From Virgisporangium aurantiacum (GTDB lineage: Bacteria; Actinomycetota; Actinomycetes; Mycobacteriales; Micromonosporaceae), in contig NZ_BOPG01000047.1 of the NCBI RefSeq assembly GCF_016863635.1, positions 1 through 64,000 of the forward strand: 64,000 nt of DNA, given 5' to 3'. Below are positions 9,481 through 17,575 of this stretch, in pieces. The translations under genes were made by a program, and so were the position numbers. The notes under the pieces are model-generated. The model saw only the letters and a list, made by a program, of their open reading frames with translations. It did no database searches and was not told the origin of the DNA. Position 1 is the first letter of the stretch. Each line of letters begins with the position of its first letter.

Positions 9481-10407
9481 ATGACCGTCATCGACCGGCT
9501 GCTCGGACGCCTGGAGTGGCAGGTCGTCCGCCGCCTCGACGGGCGGCTGCAGGGCGCGTACCGCACGGTGTGGCACGGGCACGGCATCGACTTCGCCGAC
9601 CTGCGCGAGTACACGCCGGAAGACGACGTGCGGCACATCGACTGGAACGTCACCGCGCGGCTCGACGAGCCGTACGTGCGGAAGTACACCGAAGACCGCG
9701 ACATCACCGCCTGGCTGGTGCTCGACCGCTCGGCCTCGATGCGGTTCAGCGACACCGAGAACGGCAAGGACTCGGTGCTCAACGAGCTGGCCGTGTGCCT
9801 CGCGCGACTGCTGACGCGCACCGGCAACCGGGTGGGCGCGATCCTCTACGACAACGAGTCGCGGCAGGTGATCCCGCCCAGCTCCGGCAAGGTGCACACG
9901 CTGCGGCTGGCCAACGACATCACGAAACCGGTGGCGGCGCGGCCCGCACCGGAGGCGCGTCGCTGGTCCCGGAAAAAGCCACAAAAGCAGGGCGTCACCA
10001 CCGATCTTGCCGCGATGCTGACGATGGCCGCGAGCACCGCGCGGCGACGGAGCCTGGTCTTCGTGATCTCCGATTTCATCGGGGATCCGGGCTGGGACCG
10101 GGCCCTGATGATGCTCGGCCACCGGCACGAGGTGGTCGTGATCAGGGTGGTCGATCCGGTCGAACTCGACCTGCCCGACCTGGGACTGGTCGTGGTCGAG
10201 GACGCGGAGACGGGTGAGCAGGTGCTCGTCGACACCAGCGACCCGCTGCTGCGCGAGCGGCTGGCCGCGCAGGTGGCGGCGCGCGAGACCGCGGTGGACG
10301 ACGTGATGCGCCGGGCCGGGGTCACCGCGCACCGCGTGACCACCGACCAGGACCTCGCCCGGGTGCTCGTCGACATGGTGCGGAGATCGGGGGCGAGACG
10401 GCGGTGA
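9481..10407 (+). CDS. DUF58 domain protein
   Basis: Conserved partner of MoxR ATPases, 308 aa. The DUF58 signature region is 'DFADLREYTPEDDVRHIDWN' (about residues 36-55), followed by a VWA-like fold beginning 'LVLDRSASMRF' with the D-x-S-x-S metal site. It lacks the two N-terminal membrane helices that many DUF58 proteins have, so it is probably cytoplasmic. The start lies 5 bases after the MoxR stop and its end overlaps the next gene by GTGA. Confidence 0.93.
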   Translation: MTVIDRLLGRLEWQVVRRLDGRLQGAYRTVWHGHGIDFADLREYTPEDDVRHIDWNVTARLDEPYVRKYTEDRDITAWLVLDRSASMRFSDTENGKDSVLNELAVCLARLLTRTGNRVGAILYDNESRQVIPPSSGKVHTLRLANDITKPVAARPAPEARRWSRKKPQKQGVTTDLAAMLTMAASTARRRSLVFVISDFIGDPGWDRALMMLGHRHEVVVIRVVDPVELDLPDLGLVVVEDAETGEQVLVDTSDPLLRERLAAQVAARETAVDDVMRRAGVTAHRVTTDQDLARVLVDMVRRSGARRR

Positions 10408-11363
10408 CGTTCTCCTATCCGTTCATGCTCGTGGTGGCGGGCGTCGTCACGGTGGCGGCCGTGGCGATGTACGTGGCGCTGCACCGGCGCCGCGTGCGGG
10501 CGCTGGCGGGGACCGGGCTCGCGGTCGGCCGGTCCACGAAACACCTTCCGTACGTCTTCCTGCTCGCCGCGGTCCCGGTGCTGCTCGTCGGCGCGGCCCG
10601 GCCGGAGGCGCCGGTGAAGGTGCCGCGGGCGTCGGGGACGGTGATGCTGGTGGTCGACGCGTCCAACAGCATGACCGCCACCGACCTCGAACCGACCCGG
10701 CTCGGCGCGGCCCAGCAGGCGGCGACCGACTTCGTGAAGGCCCAGCCCACCTCGGTCGACATCGGCGTGGTGGTGTTCGGGCAGACGGCGCTGAACACCC
10801 AGACGCCCACCGACAACCACAACGACGCGATCGCCGCGATCAACCGGGTGAAGACCGGCGGCGGCACCTCGCTCGGGCAGGCGATCCTGGCGGCGCTGTC
10901 GGCGATCGTCGGCAAGCCGGTGAGCCTGCCGGAGAACCCCGACGACCCGCCGCCGGCCGACCTCGGCTACTGGCGGTCGGCGACGATCGTGCTGCTCAGC
11001 GACGGCGAGAACACCGGTGGCCCGGACGCCGAGGCGGCCGCCCTGCTCGCCTCCGACGCCGGCGTACGCATCGAGACCGTCGGCATCGGCACCGAGCGCG
11101 GCGCCACCATCGAGGTCGACGGGTTCCAGCTGTCCACCGCGCTGAACGCGGACGTCCTGACGATGATCTCGGACGCCACCGGCGGCTCCTACCACCCGGC
11201 CGGCGACCCCGAGTCGCTGCGCGAGGCGACCAGGTCGATCGACCTGCGGATCACCCTGCAGGAGAAGCTCGTCGAGCTCACCGCCGTGTTCACCATCGCC
11301 GCGATCGTGCTGCTCACGATCGGCGCGCTCCTGATGATCCGCTGGTACGGAAGGGTCGTCTGA
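10404..11363 (+). CDS. VWA-domain membrane protein (BatA-like) 1
   Basis: Membrane protein with an N-terminal helix (about 6-24), a second near residues 50-65, a von Willebrand factor A domain and a C-terminal helix 'AVFTIAAIVLLTIGALLMI'. The MIDAS metal motif is 'DASNSMTATD' and the downstream Asp is in 'LLSDGENTGG'. It is 319 aa, as usual for BatA-type proteins. It overlaps both neighbours and is probably a stable partner of the MoxR ATPase at the membrane. Confidence 0.92.
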   Translation: MTFSYPFMLVVAGVVTVAAVAMYVALHRRRVRALAGTGLAVGRSTKHLPYVFLLAAVPVLLVGAARPEAPVKVPRASGTVMLVVDASNSMTATDLEPTRLGAAQQAATDFVKAQPTSVDIGVVVFGQTALNTQTPTDNHNDAIAAINRVKTGGGTSLGQAILAALSAIVGKPVSLPENPDDPPPADLGYWRSATIVLLSDGENTGGPDAEAAALLASDAGVRIETVGIGTERGATIEVDGFQLSTALNADVLTMISDATGGSYHPAGDPESLREATRSIDLRITLQEKLVELTAVFTIAAIVLLTIGALLMIRWYGRVV

Positions 11364-12442
11364 TGTCCCTCACCTGGCCCTGGGCCCTCACGGCGGTGCT
11401 GGTGGTGCCGCTGCTGTTCCTCGTGCGGTGGTGGCTGAACCGGCGCCGGCGGCGGGTGGCGGTGCGCCTGTCGAGCGTCGCGCTGATCCAGGCCGCGCTG
11501 CCCGGCCGCACGCTCTGGCGGCGCAAGATCCCGATCATCCTGTTCGTCGCCGGCCTGCTCGTGCTCGGCGCCGGCGTGGCCCGGCCGCAGGTGTCGGCGG
11601 CGGTGCCGACGTCGTCCACGTCGATCCTGCTGACGATGGACGTGTCGAACTCGATGTGCTCGACCGACGTCGAGCCCAACCGGCTCACCGCGGCCAGCGA
11701 GGCGGCCCGCCGGTTCATCCGGAAACAGGACGACGGGACGAAGATCGGGCTGGTGGCGTTCTCCGGCATCGCGGGTCTCCTGGTGAAGCCCACCGAGGAC
11801 CGCGACGAACTGCTCGCGGCGGTCGACGGGCTGAAAACGGCCCGCGGCACCGCGATCGGGCTCGGCATCCTCACCTCGCTCGACGCGATCGCCGAGACCA
11901 ACCCCGACGTGCCGCCCACCGGCGTCGAGCTGCCCGCCGTTGCGGCGGCGTCCGACTTCGAGGCCGACACGATCGTGGTGCTGACCGACGGCGCCAACAC
12001 CCAGGGCGTCGACCCGGTGACCGCCGCCGAGCAGGCCGCGGCCCGCCACATCCGCGTCTACACGATCGGCTTCGGCACCACGAACCCCGCGCAGATGGTC
12101 TGCACCCCCGACCAGCTCGCCGGCGGCGGTGACGCCTTCCGCGGCGACGGGCGCGGCTTCGGCGGCCCGGGCTTCGGCGGTGGTGGCGGCGGTGGCCGTC
12201 GGTACCAGCAGCTCGACGAGGAGGCGCTGACCAAGGTCGCCGAGGTGACGGGCGGCGAGTACTACCGGGCGGAGAGCTCGGAGAAGCTGGTCCAGGTGCT
12301 CACGAATCTGCCGAACCGGATCACCCTTCAGAAGCAGGACATCGAGGTGACGGTCTGGTTCACGCTCGTCGGCGCGTTGCTGGTGTTCGTCGGGCTCGGC
12401 CTGTCGATGTGGTGGAACCGGCCCGTTCCGGTGTCCACTTAG
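11363..12442 (+). CDS. VWA-domain membrane protein (BatA/BatB-like) 2
   Basis: Paralogue of the preceding VWA protein: N-terminal helices (about 5-20 and 55-72), VWA domain with MIDAS 'DVSNSMCSTD' and 'LTDGANTQGV', and a C-terminal helix. It carries a Gly-rich insertion (about residues 253-277, GFGGPGFGGGGGGG-like) near the end of the VWA domain. It starts at the stop of VWA protein 1 (TGATG). Two tandem VWA proteins beside MoxR and DUF58 is the standard architecture. Confidence 0.92.
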   Translation: MSLTWPWALTAVLVVPLLFLVRWWLNRRRRRVAVRLSSVALIQAALPGRTLWRRKIPIILFVAGLLVLGAGVARPQVSAAVPTSSTSILLTMDVSNSMCSTDVEPNRLTAASEAARRFIRKQDDGTKIGLVAFSGIAGLLVKPTEDRDELLAAVDGLKTARGTAIGLGILTSLDAIAETNPDVPPTGVELPAVAAASDFEADTIVVLTDGANTQGVDPVTAAEQAAARHIRVYTIGFGTTNPAQMVCTPDQLAGGGDAFRGDGRGFGGPGFGGGGGGGRRYQQLDEEALTKVAEVTGGEYYRAESSEKLVQVLTNLPNRITLQKQDIEVTVWFTLVGALLVFVGLGLSMWWNRPVPVST

Positions 12443-12446
12443 CACC

Positions 12447-12911
12447 ATGCGGATGCTGATCGAGGGAACTGTCGGCCGGGCGGTCGTGGTGTTCGGGATC
12501 GACGAGGATCCGGGGCCGGAACTGACGTTCGCGCGCGGGGTCACGCTGTACGCCGCCGGCTCCGATGCCGATCCGCCGGATGATGCCGGGCCGATCGGGG
12601 TCGCCGGGCAAGGGGACGCGGGTCCGGCCGCGCTGGCGTTCGCCGCGCGTCACCCGGAGCGGGTCGACCGGCTGGCCCTGATCGCCACCCCGATCCCCGA
12701 CGATCTCGAGCTCGACCTGTCCACCGTCACCGTCAAGACGCTGCTCCTGTTCGGCGCCAAGGACCTGGCGACCGGGTCGACGCACGGCCGGTGGTGGCAG
12801 CAGCGGTTGCCCGACGCGCGGCTGGAGATGAACCCGCAGGGCGGCCCGGATCTGCTCGGCCCGATGTGGAAGCGGGTCCTGTCGCACCTCGCGCCGAGCT
12901 GCCGGCGCTAG
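12447..12911 (+). CDS. truncated alpha/beta-hydrolase-like protein lacking the Ser nucleophile
   Basis: Protein of 154 aa resembling the core of an alpha/beta hydrolase but much shorter than the usual 250-300 aa. The segment 'ALAFAARHPERVDRLALIAT' is the helix and strand after the nucleophile elbow. The elbow itself reads 'GQGDAGP' instead of GxSxGG, so there is no Ser; an Asp could occupy that place as in dehalogenases. The C-terminal region 'LLLFGAKDLATG' keeps the acid-strand pattern, but the expected GxGH catalytic His is replaced by 'QGGPD'. It is probably a catalytically dead or repurposed fold. It starts 4 bases after the VWA operon and may be co-transcribed. Confidence 0.6.
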   Translation: MRMLIEGTVGRAVVVFGIDEDPGPELTFARGVTLYAAGSDADPPDDAGPIGVAGQGDAGPAALAFAARHPERVDRLALIATPIPDDLELDLSTVTVKTLLLFGAKDLATGSTHGRWWQQRLPDARLEMNPQGGPDLLGPMWKRVLSHLAPSCRR

Positions 12912-12917
12912 CGTCGC

Positions 12918-14135
12918 TTACCCGGTGAGGCGGGCGGCCCGGGCCGTGAGGTAGCGCTGTTCGAGCCGGCTCGTGGTGCGGCTGGCCGCTGCCCGGTAGT
13001 GCGCCACGGCCGTCCCCGGGTCGCCGGCGAGCTCGAACAGGTGGCCGCGGACGGCGTCGAGGCGGTGGTCGCGGGCCAGCTGCGGGTCGGCGGCCACGGT
13101 GGCGAGCAGCGCGAGACCGGCCTCCGGACCGTGCACCATCGCCGCGGCGACGGCGCGGTTGAGCGTCACCACGGGATTTGCGCCCATGCGTTCGAGCAAT
13201 GCGTACAGGGCCAGGATCTGCGGCCAGTCGGTGTCGTCGGCCGTCGCGGCCTCGGCGTGCACGGCGGCGATCGCGGCCTGGATCTGGTACGGGCCCAGCG
13301 TTTCGGCCGACATCACCCGCGTGATGAGGTCGGTGCCCTCCTCGATCGCGGCCCGGTTCCACAGCGACCGGTCCTGCTCGGCCATCGGCACCAGCGCGCC
13401 GTCGGCGTCGATGCGGGCCGGCCGGCGGGCGTCGGTGAGCAGCATCAGCGCGAGCAGCCCGGTCACCTCCGCGTCGTCGGGCCGTTCGCGCTGCCGCGCC
13501 ATGCGGGCCAGCCGGATCGCCTCGGCCGACAGCTCCACCCGGTGCAGGCCCGGCCCGGAGCTGCTCGTGTAGCCCTCGTTGAAAATCAGGTAGAGGGTCT
13601 GCAACACGGCGTCGCGGCGCAGGTCGCGGTCTTCCGGCGCGGGCAGGCGAAAGGGGACGCCGGACAGCTTGATCCGCTGCTTCGCGCGACTGATGCGCTG
13701 CGCCATCGTCGGCTCCGGTACGAGGAACGCGTGCGCGATCTCGGCGGTGGTGAGGCCGCCGACCGCCCGCAGCGTCAACGGAACCTGGGCGGCGGGTGGC
13801 AGCTCCGGGTGGCAGCACATGTACAGCAGCACGAGCGAGTCGTCCTCTGCCTCGACGGGCGCGGCCGGCACGCGGGTCGCTTCCGCCACCACCTCCCGGT
13901 CGCGCCGGGCCTGCTCGCTGCGCAGGATGTCGATCATCTTCCGGGACGCCACGCGGATCAGCCACGCACGCGGCTCCCGCGGCACGCCGTCCACCGGCCA
14001 CTGCAGCGCGGCCGCGAGCGATGCCTCCTGTGCCGCGTCCTCGGCGGCGTCGAAGTGGCCGTACCGCCGGACGAGCGCGCCGAGGACCTGCGGCGCGAGC
14101 TCACGCAGCAGGTCCTCGACCTTCTGTTCTGTCAA
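12918..14135 (-). CDS. ECF42-type RNA polymerase sigma factor with long C-terminal extension
   Basis: Extracytoplasmic-function sigma factor, 405 aa. Sigma region 2 is 'DAAEDAAQEASLAAALQWP' with 'RKMIDILRSEQARR', and region 4 is 'LTTAEIAHAFLVPEPTMAQR'. About 200 further residues rich in helical hairpins follow, as in ECF42, whose C-terminal TPR-like extension modulates activity. The start is taken as TTG at 14135, which overlaps the upstream DGPF stop (TTGA), because longer frames run through that gene in another frame. ECF42 factors are typically encoded next to DGPF (YCII-like) genes and lack a classical anti-sigma factor, exactly as here. Confidence 0.92.
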   Translation of the reverse strand: MTEQKVEDLLRELAPQVLGALVRRYGHFDAAEDAAQEASLAAALQWPVDGVPREPRAWLIRVASRKMIDILRSEQARRDREVVAEATRVPAAPVEAEDDSLVLLYMCCHPELPPAAQVPLTLRAVGGLTTAEIAHAFLVPEPTMAQRISRAKQRIKLSGVPFRLPAPEDRDLRRDAVLQTLYLIFNEGYTSSSGPGLHRVELSAEAIRLARMARQRERPDDAEVTGLLALMLLTDARRPARIDADGALVPMAEQDRSLWNRAAIEEGTDLITRVMSAETLGPYQIQAAIAAVHAEAATADDTDWPQILALYALLERMGANPVVTLNRAVAAAMVHGPEAGLALLATVAADPQLARDHRLDAVRGHLFELAGDPGTAVAHYRAAASRTTSRLEQRYLTARAARLTG

Positions 14136-14497
14136 ACGCCCGGTGGCGCTTCCGGGAGCGGCCGGACCTCGATGCTGTCGCCGATAGCCGCGCACACCCG
14201 GGCCGCGATCTCCATCGCCCGGTCGTGGCTGGCGACGTCGACGATCGAGAAGCTCGCGAGCACCTCTTTCGCCTCCGCGTACGGCCCGTCGACGGCCACC
14301 GGCACCCCGTCCCGGCGGCGCACGGTGCGGGTGAACGCCGGTTCGCCGAGCCCTTCGGTCGAGACCAGTTCGCCGGTGGCGGCGAGCTCCTTGCCGAGGT
14401 CCTCGTAGAACCTGCACATCTCGAGAAACTCCGGGCTGGAGTAGTCGACCGAGTCCCAACCCTCGCGGCTGGTGTAGGCGAGCAGAATGTACTTCAT
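14132..14497 (-). CDS. YCII-related DGPF-family protein
   Basis: Small protein of 121 aa with the DGPF motif 'VAVDGPYAEAKEVLASF' (about residues 67-83) and the typical start 'MKYILLAYTSREGW'. Such proteins have a ferredoxin-like fold and accompany ECF41/ECF42-type sigma genes; their biochemical role is not settled. It is overlapped by the upstream gene (ATGA) and by the sigma gene downstream, forming a three-gene operon read on the minus strand. Confidence 0.93.
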   Translation of the reverse strand: MKYILLAYTSREGWDSVDYSSPEFLEMCRFYEDLGKELAATGELVSTEGLGEPAFTRTVRRRDGVPVAVDGPYAEAKEVLASFSIVDVASHDRAMEIAARVCAAIGDSIEVRPLPEAPPGV

Positions 14498-14925
14498 GAT
14501 CCAATTCTCCTCATGGTCGACTCGTAGCCCCCGCCGCCGGGAAACACCCAGGCACCGTCCACCGCGTCACCGTCGGCGCTGAACGTCCCCCGGTAGTAGG
14601 CCGGTGACCCCCGTTCGCCGCCCCAGATCGTGAGCGTGTCCCCGTCGATCTCGTAGACGTAGTCGAGCGTGTCCCCGCTGTCGCCGTAGTAGCGCGACAC
14701 GACGTCGTCGCCCGGCTCCTGCCCGAAGGGGCGGTTGTGCCCGATGATCTCGAGCCCGGTGGACCGGTGCCCGTCATGATCCAGGTCGACCCGCTGGGTG
14801 AGGAAGAAGTCGTTCATCCACTCGTAGGTCACGGTGCCCTCGGCACCGCCGGTCACCTTCCACGTGCCCACCAGCCGGTCAAGCCGTCGCAGGGCCGCGC
14901 TGGGCCGATACTCTCGTTCGCTCAC
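14494..14925 (-). CDS. small beta-barrel-like protein (DUF1579-type) upstream of the DGPF gene
   Basis: 143-aa protein beginning at GTG 14925, chosen because a strong GGAGGAG site lies 7 bases upstream; the longer frame lacks such a site and runs into a hairpin repeat. Features are 'LDRLVGTWKVTGGAEGTVTYEW' at the N-terminal side and repeated beta-strand-like segments ('DTLDYVYEIDGDTLTIWGG', 'GTFSADGDAVDGAW'), consistent with a lipocalin/FABP-like barrel such as DUF1579. No signal peptide. It is the first gene of the DGPF-ECF42 operon and may bind a ligand related to the signal that the sigma factor serves; that role is inference. Confidence 0.75.
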   Translation of the reverse strand: MSEREYRPSAALRRLDRLVGTWKVTGGAEGTVTYEWMNDFFLTQRVDLDHDGHRSTGLEIIGHNRPFGQEPGDDVVSRYYGDSGDTLDYVYEIDGDTLTIWGGERGSPAYYRGTFSADGDAVDGAWVFPGGGGYESTMRRIGS

Positions 14926-15019
14926 GGGTAACTCCTCCGGTATCCAGTAAACCGTCGCGGTTACCTCGAAGCCCCGTCCCCATTCTCGACAAGATCGCCC
15001 AATAAATCTCAGGCACGGG

Positions 15020-15092
15020 TCGATCTTGCAGTTGTGCTCGCCTTTTCGCCCGGGTTCGCCCCGTTTTTGAGCGAGCACAACTGCAAGATCGA
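15020..15092. repeat. long-stem hairpin element, copy A
   Basis: Perfect 22-bp inverted repeat (15020-15041 with 15071-15092) with a 29-nt loop. The stem contains the core GATCTTGCAGTTGTG. Two more copies occur at 62788-62856 and 62882-62957; all share the core and similar loops. It lies between the acylase stop (15110) and the downstream gene start (14925), so it could also end acylase transcription. Confidence 0.92.
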
Positions 15093-15109
15093 CCTCTGCG
15101 GAGCGGGCG

Positions 15110-17455
15110 TTACCGCTCGGTCACGTAGTAGGTGCGCACGTTCGGGTCGGCGGCGAGTTGGGACTGCGTGTACTTGACGGTGTCCCAGCCCTTGCCGGAG
15201 TACAGCCTCGTCTGGTCGCCGTAGTAGGGCGAGTTCGGGTTCGTCGACTGCGAGTACGTGAGGATCTGCCGCCCCGACGGGCCGCCGCGGCCGAACGACA
15301 CGGCCATCACGAACGACGAACCGTGCACGATCTTCGGGTACCCGACGCCGGCCACGAGCGGTGCGGTGATGACGTTGAACGTGCCGGTCTGGTGGACGTC
15401 GCCGTGGATCGGGATCCGTTGGGTGCCACGGGGTTCGGTCTGGATCGCGCCCAGCGGCGCGTCGAGCGGGACCCCGGCGAGGCGCTGCACCGCGTCGGCG
15501 AGGGCGGTGCGCACCCGCGGGTCGTCGGCGGCCAGGTGGCGCGGTGTGTTCACGGGATCGGTCATGGGATCGCTGAACAGGATGCCGCCGGCGAGCGCGA
15601 ACTCGCGGAACACCGCCACGCCGCGGCTGTCGAGGTTCGCCGTGAGGTTCCAGCCCCGCAACGCCCCGCAGGCGGCCGTCAGGTCGACGCTCGCGCCGTT
15701 GCTCGCGGTCGCGACCGGGTTGGCCGTGCAGACGCGGACGAGGTCGTCGCGCACGAGTTCGCCGCCGTACACGCGGTTTCCGAACGTGACGTCCCACAGC
15801 GACTGCGACGTGAACTCGCGGCCGGGCAGCCCGTCGGTGCCGGCGATCCGCTTCTGCACCTGCTCCAGCCCGACGCGGGTGCGGAGGCTGCGCGGCGTCC
15901 CCTCGTTGCCGATGATGCGGGGGAAGCCGGTCAGCGGCTGCGCCGGGTTCGCGAGCCAGTAACTGTCGTTCGAGTTGGTGACGTAGTCGCTGCGCACCAG
16001 CACAGGCAACCGCTTCGGCCCGAGGATCCCGGGAACGGCGGCATCGCGGTCGGCGCCCAGCGCGCATGCGGTGCGCGAACCGTCCAGCACGGCCTGGCCG
16101 CTGCTCGCGTACAGGGGTTTGAACGGCGCGTCGATGCAGGCGTCGGCGAGTTCCTGGGTGACCCGCGGGATCACCGAGTGGTCGCCGTAGAGCGCGGTGC
16201 CGGTCGAGTCGGCGGCGATCACGTTGACCCACGGCAGGAACTGGTGCCGGTCGAGCACCGCGCGGAGGTCGCGGACGGTGCGCGCCTGGCCCATCCGCAG
16301 CCATCCGTCGAGGGTGCGGTTGTTGGTGGTGTTGGCGTCGGTGATCGCGAACGCGGTGGTGGTGGTCCAGGGGAACGACCCGGGAACGACGACCACGGGG
16401 CCGTACCGCGTGTCGTAGAACGTCTTCGTGATGCCCGCCGCGGTGACGTCGCGGCGGCGCATCTTCTCGGCCTGACCGTCCACAATGTACGAAGTCGGGT
16501 CGCCGGGTGCGAGCGTCAGCCGGTGCCACACGAACCGCCGGGCGGTGGAAACGGTGTGGCTCCAGCCGAGCGTGGCGTTGTGTCCGATCTCGACGATCGG
16601 GTCGCCGATGAGCGCGGCGCCCTCCACGTCGTACACGCCCGGGATCCGCAGGTGCATGCGGTAGAAGCGCTCCGCGCCGTCCCACGGGAAGTGCGGGTTC
16701 GCCAGCACCATGCCGCCGTCGCCGGCGGTCGCGCCGCGGCCGAGACCGTACGCGTTGCTGCCGGCATTCGCCGTGGCGGCGTCGATCGCGGCGGTCGCGG
16801 CCATCGGGTCAAGGGCTTCGGTGGACGCGGGTGCGCCCGCCGCCGGTGGCGCGGCGAGGACGATGCCGTCGAGTACCGCACGGGAACTCGCCCGGACGAT
16901 GCTCGCCCAGTTCCCCCGCCACATGTCGAGCTCGGTGAGGGGACGCACCCAGGCCTTGCCGCGGCACGCCGGGTCGCTGATGCCCGTCACCCCGACCTTT
17001 CGCAGGTATGCGTTGTAGCCGGCCACGAAGCCGCGCACGAGATCGCGGGCCTGCCGGGAGGGCGCGTCGACGCCGTCGGGCCGGCCGTGGAGCCAGCTCT
17101 CGGCGATGCGGTCGTCCTTCGCCTTCTGGTAGAAGAGGTCGCTGCGCACGTTCGCATCGGCCGGGCCGGTGCCGCCGAAGTACCGCGACCGCTGCGCGTC
17201 GACGGTGACCACGCGGTCGGCGATGACGCAGATGTTGTCTTCGGCCTGCACGTGGCCGACGCCGTAGCCGAGGCCCGCGAAGCTGTCGGCGGTGATGTGC
17301 GGGACGCCGTACGACGCCCGCTGGATCTTCGCCCGCAGTTGTGCCTGACTTTCTGGCCGATGCCCCGAGGCGACGGCCGGTGGCGGACCGGCCAACGCGG
17401 CCAGCACCACCGTTGCCGCACCCACAGCGATGACTCGTACACCCAGCCGGACCAT
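15110..17455 (-). CDS. exported penicillin-acylase-family N-terminal nucleophile hydrolase (aculeacin A acylase-like)
   Basis: Secreted amidohydrolase of 781 aa, close in size and layout to Actinoplanes aculeacin A acylase, which cleaves long acyl chains from lipopeptides and N-acyl homoserine lactones. The N-terminus has a signal peptide (about residues 1-30, ending near 'PAVAS'). The alpha subunit region contains 'YGVPHITADSFAGLGYGVGH', and the autocatalytic cleavage site is expected before Ser233 in 'AGSNAYGLG', which becomes the nucleophile of the beta subunit. 'GHNATLGWSHTVSTA' is also family-typical. The ATG has an AGGAGG site upstream. Substrate (antibiotic, quorum signal or siderophore) is not determinable. 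Confidence 0.92.
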   Translation of the reverse strand: MVRLGVRVIAVGAATVVLAALAGPPPAVASGHRPESQAQLRAKIQRASYGVPHITADSFAGLGYGVGHVQAEDNICVIADRVVTVDAQRSRYFGGTGPADANVRSDLFYQKAKDDRIAESWLHGRPDGVDAPSRQARDLVRGFVAGYNAYLRKVGVTGISDPACRGKAWVRPLTELDMWRGNWASIVRASSRAVLDGIVLAAPPAAGAPASTEALDPMAATAAIDAATANAGSNAYGLGRGATAGDGGMVLANPHFPWDGAERFYRMHLRIPGVYDVEGAALIGDPIVEIGHNATLGWSHTVSTARRFVWHRLTLAPGDPTSYIVDGQAEKMRRRDVTAAGITKTFYDTRYGPVVVVPGSFPWTTTTAFAITDANTTNNRTLDGWLRMGQARTVRDLRAVLDRHQFLPWVNVIAADSTGTALYGDHSVIPRVTQELADACIDAPFKPLYASSGQAVLDGSRTACALGADRDAAVPGILGPKRLPVLVRSDYVTNSNDSYWLANPAQPLTGFPRIIGNEGTPRSLRTRVGLEQVQKRIAGTDGLPGREFTSQSLWDVTFGNRVYGGELVRDDLVRVCTANPVATASNGASVDLTAACGALRGWNLTANLDSRGVAVFREFALAGGILFSDPMTDPVNTPRHLAADDPRVRTALADAVQRLAGVPLDAPLGAIQTEPRGTQRIPIHGDVHQTGTFNVITAPLVAGVGYPKIVHGSSFVMAVSFGRGGPSGRQILTYSQSTNPNSPYYGDQTRLYSGKGWDTVKYTQSQLAADPNVRTYYVTER

Positions 17456-17575
17456 CGAAGCCTCCTTGCCTCGGGCGGTTGACCCTAGGAGGTATCACGA
17501 CGGAGGCCCATGTGTCGATGAGACGGGTGGAAACCGGTGGTGGCGTCGGGGTCGTCCCTGATACCAATCGGGGCG

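Noticed and set aside
15020..15092. Simple intrinsic terminator only
   Set aside because: The stem is 22 bp, lacks a T-run, and two copies with related loops occur elsewhere, so a repeat element explains it better; a terminator role may be secondary.
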